Positions 54,558 through 62,355 of a stretch of DNA of 64,000 bases are shown here, in pieces. Each line of letters opens with the position of its first letter. Position 1 is the stretch's first letter. The notes under the pieces were generated by a model. It was not told the DNA's origin and did not search any database. It saw only the letters and a list, made by a program, of their open reading frames with translations. This DNA comes from CAYXDO01 sp964463485 (lineage in GTDB: Bacteria; Myxococcota; Kuafuiibacteriia; Kuafuiibacteriales; Kuafuiibacteriaceae): assembly GCA_964463485.1 (NCBI GenBank), contig CAYXDO010000008.1:1-64000 (forward strand), in the 5' to 3' direction. Made by a program: the position numbers and the translations under genes.

Positions 54558-54712
54558 GACCTATCCCTACCTCCTCGCAGCCGCGAGTGGGGTGACGAAA
54601 CGGTCAGCGATCGGTCAGCGCTTGGTCACGAAACCTCCGCGCAAGAAATGCCGGAGATCAGAGGTGGGTCCTTTTCGCCCGCTCGGGCCCGCTCGGTGCA
54701 AGGAAGGAGGGC

Positions 54713-56272
54713 ATGCAGAGTCGACATCGCATCGGCGACATCCTGCTCGAACAGCGCCTCATCACCGAAGAGCAGCTTCGGGAGGGGCTGCTCAACATGG
54801 AACAACGAGGGGGGACGCTTGGGGAGCACCTCGTCGAGCTCGGACACCTGAACGAGGACGCGTTGCTCGACGCGGTGTCCAGGCAGACCGGGATTCCTTT
54901 CGTGAACTTGGTGTCTCGCAAGATTCCGCCGGAAGTCTTGAAGCTCGTGGACTTCGAGGTCGTGAAGGCCAAGCGGGTCCTACCGATCGCGGGGGAGGAC
55001 AAGAAGATCGCGGTCGGAGTCATCGATCCGACGGACCGCGAGCTCTTGGCGGAGCTGGAGTTCAAGTCGAGCCGGGACGTAGTTCCGATGGTCATGTCGG
55101 TCGCTCAGTTCGGGCGGGCGCTCGAATTCTTCGAGAGTCACGGGTATGGGACGGTGCCGCTCTCGCTCGAGCCCACGCTCGGAGCTCGCCATTTGCCCGA
55201 CATGGACGGTCTGTTGCGTGCGCTCGTGGCCTATCGTGGGCAAGACTTGCACCTCTCCGAGGGAGCGGTGCCTGGTGTACGAGTCGACGGGGAGCTCCTT
55301 CGGCTCCGCAACGTGCCAGCGCTCGGTCCGCAGGCCATGGAGGCGCTGGTCGCCGGAGTGCTCACCGACGAGCAGAAAAAGCACCTCGCCAAGGAGCTGC
55401 AGCTCGACTTCGCCTACTCACTCCGAGGCGTCGGCCGGTTCCGTATGAACGCGTACCGACAACGAGGCGGTCTCGCCCTCGCGGCCCGATATATCCAGAG
55501 TCGCATCCCCTCGCTCGCTGAGCTTCGATTGCCGCCCGAGCTCAAGGAATTCGCACTCAAGCAACAGGGCTTCGTACTCATCAGCGGGCCCAACGGTCAC
55601 GGCAAGACGACGACCCTCGCGTCGTTGATCGACGTCATCAACCACGAGCGTCGCTCCAACATCGTGAGTATCGAGGACCCGATCGAGTACTTGCATCGGC
55701 ACCGCATGTCGAACGTGAATCAACGAGAGGTCGGAGCCGACACCAAATCCTTCGCCGACGCGCTCAAGGTCTCGTTTCGCCAAAATCCCGACGTCATCGT
55801 CATCGGCGAGATGCGAGACCCCGAGAGCATCGAGATCGCGCTCCAGGCGGCGGGCACGGGTCACCTCGTGCTGGCGTCCATCCACGCCAACAATGCCACG
55901 AGCGCCTTGTCTCGCATCGTCGAGAGCTTCGAGGGAGGCGAGCAGTTCGAGGCCAAAGCTCGGCTCGCGGACTCCCTCGTGATCTCGTTGGCCCAGCGGC
56001 TCGTGAAGCGCCAGGGTGGGTTCGGTCGCGTCGTGGCGACCGAGAGGGTGGGTCAGTCCCACCGCGTCGCGACGGCCATTCGCGAAGGGCGCCCCCACTT
56101 GCTCCGAGGCATGATGCAAACCAACGTGCCGGAGCTCTCGTCGATCGAGGTGAGTCTAGCCGACTTGGTCATCCACAACCTCGTCGCGCGCGAGGAGGCG
56201 ATGCGCTGGGCCGAGGACACCCACTACCTCGATCGCTTGATCGAGACTCGAGCGACACCGAAGGCCGAGTAG
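54713..56272 (+). CDS. PilT-like secretion/retraction ATPase with GspE N-terminal domain
   Basis: 519 residues. An N-terminal GspE/MshE-type domain (about 1-150: IGDILLEQRLITEEQLREGL, FVNLVSRKIPPEVLKLV) precedes a PilT/GspE motor: Walker A GPNGHGKTTT (about 296), Asp/Walker-B region PDVIVIGEMRDPESIEIAL, His box GTGHLVLASIHANNA, and a C-terminal AIREGRPHLLRGMMQT block like the PilT IREG...MQ motif. So it is PilT-like at the motor but has an extra domain. Typical PilT has about 350 residues. The start has a Shine-Dalgarno (AGGAAGGAGG at 54701-54710). No pilus genes are beside it. Confidence 0.92.
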   Translation: MQSRHRIGDILLEQRLITEEQLREGLLNMEQRGGTLGEHLVELGHLNEDALLDAVSRQTGIPFVNLVSRKIPPEVLKLVDFEVVKAKRVLPIAGEDKKIAVGVIDPTDRELLAELEFKSSRDVVPMVMSVAQFGRALEFFESHGYGTVPLSLEPTLGARHLPDMDGLLRALVAYRGQDLHLSEGAVPGVRVDGELLRLRNVPALGPQAMEALVAGVLTDEQKKHLAKELQLDFAYSLRGVGRFRMNAYRQRGGLALAARYIQSRIPSLAELRLPPELKEFALKQQGFVLISGPNGHGKTTTLASLIDVINHERRSNIVSIEDPIEYLHRHRMSNVNQREVGADTKSFADALKVSFRQNPDVIVIGEMRDPESIEIALQAAGTGHLVLASIHANNATSALSRIVESFEGGEQFEAKARLADSLVISLAQRLVKRQGGFGRVVATERVGQSHRVATAIREGRPHLLRGMMQTNVPELSSIEVSLADLVIHNLVAREEAMRWAEDTHYLDRLIETRATPKAE

Positions 56273-56371
56273 CCGACAAACGTTTCGATCTCGTGCTCCT
56301 TCGATCTCGCGCTCGTGGTCGATCCGGGCGCTTCGATCAAGGGCACGAGTACGAGCTGGAAATCGGACCGC

Positions 56372-59008
56372 TCATCGCCAGCCCGATCGCTCTCCCTTCG
56401 ATCGAATTCGGCCGACGCTCATCGCCCTGCTCGCGGGCGAGTCCTTCATCGGCAGGATCGTCCGCCGGATTCCGTCGAACGCCTCGAGCGCGCCGGCGAC
56501 GGCGCCCGCCGTCGGAACCAGACCGATCTCTCCGACGCCCTTGGCGCCGAAGGGTCCCTCGCTCTCGGGGTCTTCGACCAAGATGACTTCGACCGTGGGC
56601 ATGTCTCGCGCACGCAGCACTCCGATCTCGCGAAGTTTGAAAGTCACGGGCATGCCGTTTACGCAGGGGAGCTCTTCGGTGAGTGCGTAGCCGAGACCCA
56701 TGTGGACGGATCCTTCGATCTGACCCTGACAAAGCGCCGGGTTGATCGCGCGGCCCACGTCGTGCGCAGCGACGAACCGGTCGACTCGGCCGTTCTCGTC
56801 CAGGATGGCGACCTGAGTGGCAAAACCGAAGGCGGTATGGGTCTTGGGCCTCTCCACCTCTGCGCTCGGCGCGGTGGTGTCGTCGATTCTGATTTCACCC
56901 TCGTAGACTCTCCCGACGAGCGCGCCCAGAGTGAGCTGCTCGAGGTCCCGGTTGAGCTTCTCCGCGGCGTCCTTCACCGCTCGGCCGCCCAGCAAGGTCG
57001 CCCGAGACCCAGTCGTCTGTCCGCTGCCGAGCGGGTAGCTCGTATCGACGCGAGCGCGAAACTTGGACGCGGGCAAACCGGTGACCTCGACCGCGCACTG
57101 AATCATCACGGTCAGGTACCCCTGCCCCATCTCGGTAAAGGCGTTGTAGATAGTCAGCGACTCGTCGGGCTCGACCACGATGCGGGCCCGCCCGAACTCC
57201 TTGGCGCCGTTGCCGAGGCCGGAGTTCTTGAGGCCGCAAGCGATCCCAACGGCTCGCCCGGACGCCTTGGCCTCGTAGTAGGCGTCCTTCACCGCCAGGA
57301 GCGTCTTTTTGAGACCCACGGATTTCTCGAAGACCTGGCCGGTGGTGGATCGAGAGCCGACGTCCACGGCGTTCTTCCAGCGGATCTTGTACCCATCGAT
57401 CCCGACCTTCTTGGCGAGCGCATCGAGGCATCCTTCGATCGCGAAGCTGGTCTGATTCACCCCGAAGCCGCGCATGGCTCCGCAGGGCGGGTTGTTCGTG
57501 TAGGCGGCTCTCGACTCGATGTCGACCGCAGGGACGTCGTATGGGCCGCACGCGTGACCTGCGGCGCGCTCGAGAACTTTCGATCCGACGGACGCGTACG
57601 CGCCGGAGTCGCCGATGAGTCGAGCTTTGACTGCGGTGAGCTTTCCATCGGCGTCACACCCCACCGCGTACTCCATGGTGAGCGGGTGTCGCTTGGGATG
57701 CATCCGGATGGACTCATCGCGGTCGAGCGTGACGCGCGTCGGTCGGCCGGTGAGTTTGGCGAGCAACGAGGCGTGCGCTTGGACCGACATGTCCTCCTTG
57801 CCGCCGAAGCCGCCGCCCGCGGACAGGAGCTCGACGAACACGTCCTCGATGGGCATCCCGAGGAAGCTCGCGATCTGACGTTGGTCGTCGAAGATCCCTT
57901 GGCCCTGTGAGTATACGTGAAGCTTCCCGTCGGGCTTTGGCACGGCCAGCGCGCACTCGGGTTCGAGGAACAGGTGCTCGATGCGTTGCGTCCTCCACGT
58001 TCCTTCGACCGTGAAGGCGCTCTCTCTGAGCGCACGGTCGGCGTCGCCACGTTTGAAGGCGGTACGTCCGAGGAGGTTGTCGTGCCTGGGATTCACGCGC
58101 GGCGCGCCCGGGGTCAGAGAAGTCTCGGGGTCGAGAATGGGAGTGAGTACCTCGTATTCGACCTCCACGAGACCGGCGGCCTGCTTGGCCAAGGCTTCGG
58201 TCTCGGCAGCGACGATGGCCACGACGTCGCCGACGCAGCGAGTCTCCTCACCTTCCGCGACCAACCCACACCAGTCTGAGTACAAGATCCCGTACCAACG
58301 CTCGCCGGGCACGTCTTTCGCGGTGGCCACGCGCAGCACGCCGGGCAGCGCGAGGGCTTTGGATGGGTCGATGCGGAGGACCTTCGCCCGCGGATGGGCG
58401 GAGAGGACCACGGCGCCGTGGATCATCTTCTCTCGGACGATGTCCGCCACGAAGGGTCGGTCGCCGAGAGTCAAGGCTTCGGCGCCCACGCGCGCCAAAC
58501 TCTCTCCGACGCGCCCGTCGAGCTCGGGATCACCGATACTCTCACCGCGCTTGGCCTTGGCATACAGCTCGATCGCGTCGATGACTTTGACGTAGCCGGT
58601 GCAGCGACAGAGGTTGCCGTCGATGGCGGTGGCGATCTCAGCGCGGGTCGGGGATGGGTTCTCATCGACGAGGCGCGTCGCGCGCAAGGCGATGCCGGGG
58701 ATGCAAAAGCCGCACTGGACCCCTGCGGCGACGGCGAAGGAGCGACCGAGCAACGCCCTGTCCTCGGCGCCGATTCCTTCGAGGGTGAGTATTGATTTAC
58801 CGTCCGCCTTTTCGGCGGGTGTTGCACATGTCGTCTTGGCTTTGCCGTCGACGATGGCTAGGCAACAGCCGCATTGGCCTTGGGGCGCACACCCATTCTT
58901 GGTCGATGAGATGCCGCAGCGATCTCGGAGTATGTCGAGCAGCGACTCGCCTTCGTGGGCAGTGACCTCGACTTCACGTCCGTTCAGGTGAAGGTGGATG
59001 CTGGACAT
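56372..59008 (-). CDS. Single-chain molybdenum hydroxylase (xanthine dehydrogenase/aldehyde oxidoreductase family)
   Basis: 878 residues. N-terminal plant-type 2Fe-2S domain (CGISSTKNGCAPQGQCGCC, residues about 31-50) and a second 2Fe-2S domain (QCGFC...CRCTGY, about 100-145). The Mo-cofactor (MPT) domains follow: EPECALAV, GGGFGGKED, CGAMRGFGVNQTSFAIE, and GVGEIGLVPTAGAV, whose Glu is the catalytic base of the family. No FAD-binding domain or separate FAD subunit is seen nearby, so the layout equals the fused Desulfovibrio-type aldehyde oxidoreductase (Mop). Electrons would pass to a ferredoxin/flavodoxin-like acceptor. ATG at 59008 is preferred over a GTG one codon earlier. Substrate unknown. 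Confidence 0.93.
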   Translation of the reverse strand: MSSIHLHLNGREVEVTAHEGESLLDILRDRCGISSTKNGCAPQGQCGCCLAIVDGKAKTTCATPAEKADGKSILTLEGIGAEDRALLGRSFAVAAGVQCGFCIPGIALRATRLVDENPSPTRAEIATAIDGNLCRCTGYVKVIDAIELYAKAKRGESIGDPELDGRVGESLARVGAEALTLGDRPFVADIVREKMIHGAVVLSAHPRAKVLRIDPSKALALPGVLRVATAKDVPGERWYGILYSDWCGLVAEGEETRCVGDVVAIVAAETEALAKQAAGLVEVEYEVLTPILDPETSLTPGAPRVNPRHDNLLGRTAFKRGDADRALRESAFTVEGTWRTQRIEHLFLEPECALAVPKPDGKLHVYSQGQGIFDDQRQIASFLGMPIEDVFVELLSAGGGFGGKEDMSVQAHASLLAKLTGRPTRVTLDRDESIRMHPKRHPLTMEYAVGCDADGKLTAVKARLIGDSGAYASVGSKVLERAAGHACGPYDVPAVDIESRAAYTNNPPCGAMRGFGVNQTSFAIEGCLDALAKKVGIDGYKIRWKNAVDVGSRSTTGQVFEKSVGLKKTLLAVKDAYYEAKASGRAVGIACGLKNSGLGNGAKEFGRARIVVEPDESLTIYNAFTEMGQGYLTVMIQCAVEVTGLPASKFRARVDTSYPLGSGQTTGSRATLLGGRAVKDAAEKLNRDLEQLTLGALVGRVYEGEIRIDDTTAPSAEVERPKTHTAFGFATQVAILDENGRVDRFVAAHDVGRAINPALCQGQIEGSVHMGLGYALTEELPCVNGMPVTFKLREIGVLRARDMPTVEVILVEDPESEGPFGAKGVGEIGLVPTAGAVAGALEAFDGIRRTILPMKDSPASRAMSVGRIRSKGERSGWR

Positions 59009-59164
59009 CACACAACGCTAGCGAGAATCCGCAAAGAGTGAAAGGGACAAGAAGTCTCGGGTCGCGAAGCCCTGCTCCGAGAACTACCCGAAAGATCGGA
59101 CGCGCTCGTATCCGGAGGAGGTCCATCCCGACATGCTGAGTACACTCCCCAAAGAGCTCATGCT

Positions 59165-59287
59165 GAAACCACAGAGGACGCGGAGAGAAGACACAGGACA
59201 CAATGATCACTTCTGTGCTCTGTGGGCTTCGGCTCTGTGCTCTCTGTGGTTTCTCGAGTGGTCACAAGTCTTGCGGGGACCTGTACT
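59165..59287. repeat. Dispersed repeat copy B with 12-bp inverted arms, in the 404-bp intergenic gap
   Basis: The 59009-59412 gap lies between the divergent molybdenum hydroxylase gene and the helical-protein operon. It contains copy B of the repeat (59215-59287, matching 59-130), and a perfect 12-bp inverted pair GAAACCACAGAG (59165-59176) / CTCTGTGGTTTC (59242-59253). The arms enclose 65 nt. The rest of the gap shows no gene or clear promoter. Confidence 0.75.
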
Positions 59288-59412
59288 GAGTGAGCTCCAT
59301 ACTCGCTGCCACCCTCCTCGAGCGCGCAGGCCGCCTCGACGACAGTTAGCTCCTAAACCAGCGCGCAACGTTCCGCGCTTGTTCGACACCGCCTTAGGCG
59401 CTAGGAACGCCC

Positions 59413-61464
59413 ATGGCGCACAAGAACGGCGAGCGTCGCGCGGATCGGCCCGCCGCGTCCGAGTCCGAAGAACGGGATCGGTCGCTCGAGCCGAGGATCG
59501 CCGAGGCCCTGCGCCAACTGAACGCGGCGCCCCGGGGTTCAGACGACGAGAAGCGCGCGACGCGTGAGCTCGCTCGATGCTCCGAGCTCGAACGAAGGCG
59601 CGGTGAGTTCGCAAGCGCGCGGCAGACCGCGGCGGCAGGGCAGCGGAGGTCCAAACGCCTTCGCGTGGAAGAAGCGCTTGCCGCGATCGGCGAGGGGCGT
59701 TGGGACCTTGCGGCGGAAGCCGCGGCGGGCTATCCGGAGCTCGCGGAGGTTGTCGGGGCGCTCGAGGGCGTTCCCAAACGCGGCAAGCACCGCTCCCAGT
59801 TCACGCGGCACTTGACGGGTCCCATGAAGGTCGTCGCTGCCCTCGAGGCCGGCGATACCAGGCAGGCCGAGCGAGCCCACCGCGCGATCCGTTCCGTCCC
59901 TCCCGTTCTGGCGCCCGTGCTCGAGGCAAGTCGGCTCGAGTTTGCCGACTTCCCGGACCTAAAGGCGTTGAGGAGCTTGCCGAAGTCGGTGCTCGATCTG
60001 GCCACCCGCGCGATCGCTGGCAACCGGCCGGACTTTGCCGTCGAACACGGTCCAGGCTTCGTCGACGATGATCTGTGGGTGCGGAGCGCGCTTCAGGCTT
60101 GGCGGGCCGATCGAGGCGCGCTGCTCCGACACCTGGGTGAGTTGAACCGGAACTTGTTCACGCCGAGTCACTCCGCGGGTGCAGAGCTCTACCAAGCCTT
60201 CGCGACGCTGGCCGACGATCCGGACCAAGCGACACGACTCTTCGAGTCCGCGTTGGCGGCTGGCGCGGACTCGGTGGAGTGTTTGCGTGGCCTCGCGATG
60301 GCGGCGAGGAGCTCCGACCGGCCGAGCTTGGTTCGAAATTATCTGCGGCTCTCGAGGGAGCTCGAGGCTCGCGGAGCTCCTGAGCTCGCGATGGGTGCGA
60401 TGCTGCTGGGGGCTCGACAGGACGCTTCCGCGACCCACGAACAGGCTCAGCAGCACGCCGCGTCGATCAGGGCGCTGGCCGAGCGCGTCGGGATGATGGG
60501 TCCGCTGGTCGAGAAGAGACTTCGGCTCCTGCAGGCCACGCGCCTCTCCGACCGCGCCGAGGCGGTGAGAGTCTGTCGAGAAGTCATCGAGGAGAACTCG
60601 AGCTGGATTCCTCCGTGGCAGCTCCTCCTCGCCATTCACGACCAGGACCCGGCGAAAGTGAGAGAGCTTTCGAAGGAGGCCTTTCTTGCGACGGGCGACG
60701 CGCGGTTCGAGCTCGCTCCGCCCACGGCCGCCTCACTGGCGGGCGAGCTCATCGCGGCCTGGAAATCATCCCCTCCAAAAGCACCGTTTGAGTTGCCTCC
60801 GGCCATACGAGCGGCGAGGGCGGAGCTTTCCGAAGCCGGTCGAACCGCACTCGACCTCGTTCGGGTGGGCCTGTTGGCAGAGCTTGGAGACGCGGCAGAG
60901 GTCGTGGCGACGCTCTCCCGCGAATCGAGCCCGGAGCGGAAGTCTTGGCTCCTCGCGATCGCGGGTCGCTCTCGCCCGGAGCTATTCTTGTTGGAACGAC
61001 TCGAGCATTCCTCCAAGCCCCTCCGCGGGACTTTTGCCAAAGTCGCCTCGCTCGCGTTCGGCTCGGGCGCCGTCGAGGGCGCCCGACGTCTTTTCGCCAC
61101 GTACGCGGCCCAGCTCGACGCAGGCTCGCGCAGGGAGACGAAGTCTCTTCTGAAGCGGCCACCCGACCCCCACCGAATCGACACTGCGCTGTTCCCGTTT
61201 CATGAAGAGCTCGGACCGGAGATCTGCCTCTTCGAACCGCTCCTCGAACAGTCGCCAGCCGACTTCGGGGACGAGCTCGAAGAAGGAGTCCGAACGGCCG
61301 CCAAAGCCCTGCTCGAAAACATGCCCAAGGAGATGCGGCGGATGATCGCTGAACAAGCCCACGAGCTCGGCGTGCCGTTCGCCCGGTTCGTCGGAGAGAG
61401 TTTGAAACAGTTGAGTCAATTCCAAAGTCTCGACGCGTTGCTCGAGCAGATGACCGAACCATGA
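59413..61464 (+). CDS. Large helical repeat-like protein heading an Hsp70 operon
   Basis: 683 residues, no signal peptide, no transmembrane segment. Rich in Ala, Leu, Glu and Arg with periodic amphipathic helices (EALRQLNAA, EALAAIGEGRWDLAAEAAAGY, LYQAFATLADDPDQATRLFESALAAGADSVE), resembling TPR/SEL1-type solenoids in the helix-turn-helix rhythm but without a clean TPR consensus. The acidic C-terminus (DFGDELEEGVRTAAKALLENMPKEMRRMI) is helical. The stop overlaps the ATG of the J-domain gene. Since the next three genes are J-domain, GrpE-like and Hsp70, it probably belongs to that chaperone team, as a scaffold, adaptor or client. No family recognised. Confidence 0.75.
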   Translation: MAHKNGERRADRPAASESEERDRSLEPRIAEALRQLNAAPRGSDDEKRATRELARCSELERRRGEFASARQTAAAGQRRSKRLRVEEALAAIGEGRWDLAAEAAAGYPELAEVVGALEGVPKRGKHRSQFTRHLTGPMKVVAALEAGDTRQAERAHRAIRSVPPVLAPVLEASRLEFADFPDLKALRSLPKSVLDLATRAIAGNRPDFAVEHGPGFVDDDLWVRSALQAWRADRGALLRHLGELNRNLFTPSHSAGAELYQAFATLADDPDQATRLFESALAAGADSVECLRGLAMAARSSDRPSLVRNYLRLSRELEARGAPELAMGAMLLGARQDASATHEQAQQHAASIRALAERVGMMGPLVEKRLRLLQATRLSDRAEAVRVCREVIEENSSWIPPWQLLLAIHDQDPAKVRELSKEAFLATGDARFELAPPTAASLAGELIAAWKSSPPKAPFELPPAIRAARAELSEAGRTALDLVRVGLLAELGDAAEVVATLSRESSPERKSWLLAIAGRSRPELFLLERLEHSSKPLRGTFAKVASLAFGSGAVEGARRLFATYAAQLDAGSRRETKSLLKRPPDPHRIDTALFPFHEELGPEICLFEPLLEQSPADFGDELEEGVRTAAKALLENMPKEMRRMIAEQAHELGVPFARFVGESLKQLSQFQSLDALLEQMTEP

Positions 61465-61814
61465 GCGCACGAAGGTGGAACTCACAACTCGGAGCGCGCT
61501 TCGAGCACGCCCGGGAGGCTCTCGGCGTCCAGCCCGGGGCTTCCGCGTCGGAGATCAAGGCCGCCTACCGCCGAATGATCGCTCGATTTCCGCCGGACCG
61601 GGACGCCGAACGATTCGGAGCGATCCGCGCCGCCTACGAGCTGCTGGCCGATCCGATCGACGCAGCCGAGCATCTGCTCGTGACTCCCATCCCGTTCGTG
61701 GATCCATTCGAGTTCCCAGAAATTCCGAAGCTCGGGGCGCTCACCCGGAGGGTCCTCGAGGACGCGATCGGGCGGCTCCCTGCGGAGCTCATCGGCGGGT
61801 TCGACGATGAGTGA
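61461..61814 (+). CDS. Short J-domain protein with PPD in place of HPD
   Basis: 117 residues. J-like fold in EALGVQPGASASEIKAAYRRMIARF and RFGAIRAAYELLADP (helices II and III/IV), but the essential loop at 61590-61598 reads Pro-Pro-Asp where J-proteins have His-Pro-Asp. That histidine is needed by known J-proteins to trigger Hsp70 ATPase. The rest (about 70-117) is a helical, acidic tail. Start ATG overlaps the upstream stop (ATGA) and its end overlaps the GrpE-like start by 8 nt. It may tether rather than stimulate the Hsp70 encoded downstream. Confidence 0.82.
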   Translation: MSARRWNSQLGARFEHAREALGVQPGASASEIKAAYRRMIARFPPDRDAERFGAIRAAYELLADPIDAAEHLLVTPIPFVDPFEFPEIPKLGALTRRVLEDAIGRLPAELIGGFDDE

Positions 61815-62355
61815 CGAGCTTTCGGAGCTGAGCGCGGCGCTCAAGAAGCAAAGCAGAGCGCTCGTGGCTACTCAGGCGGCGGCCGAGGCGTGCCTCGAAG
61901 GCGTCGCGAAGCTCGAGCAGAAGCTCGGTGCTCCGGCGCCGGTCGCCAAGGAGCCGGTCGCCAAGGACTCGTCGGCCGACTGGATTCGAACGCTGCTTCC
62001 CGCGTGGGATGCGCTCGACGTCGTCGTTTCCGAGTCTCACCGACTCGAAGAGGCTCCCGTGAGCTGGATCGCGCGGACGTTCGCCAAGGAGCGTGAAGCC
62101 GAAATGCTCGCGTTTGCGCGCGCGCTGAAGCTCCTGGCCACTCAGCTCGAGGGTACGCTCGAGCGCTGCGGAGTCACCGTCGATCGCGCGACAGGAATAC
62201 CTTTCGACGCCGAGCGGCACCGCGTGATCGAGACCAGGAAAACAAGCCCCGGCGAGGCTCCTGGAGTGGTGGTGGCGGTGATTCGCCCCGGATACTCGTT
62301 CGAGGGCAAGAGAGTACGAGAGGCGGACGTAGTCGTGGGAGCAGCACATGAGTGA
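61807..62355 (+). CDS. GrpE-like nucleotide exchange factor
   Basis: 182 residues. An N-terminal coiled-coil region (LSELSAALKKQSRALVATQAAAEACLEGVAKLEQKL) leads to a central helical part, and the C-terminal beta-domain has the GrpE signature GIPFDAERHRVIETR, then GVVVAVIRPGYSFEGKRVREADVVVG. It is the partner of the Hsp70 that follows and has an 8-nt overlap with it. Myxococcus xanthus encodes a GrpE homologue (GrpS) beside its social-motility Hsp70 SglK; the arrangement here is similar. Confidence 0.9.
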   Translation: MSDELSELSAALKKQSRALVATQAAAEACLEGVAKLEQKLGAPAPVAKEPVAKDSSADWIRTLLPAWDALDVVVSESHRLEEAPVSWIARTFAKEREAEMLAFARALKLLATQLEGTLERCGVTVDRATGIPFDAERHRVIETRKTSPGEAPGVVVAVIRPGYSFEGKRVREADVVVGAAHE

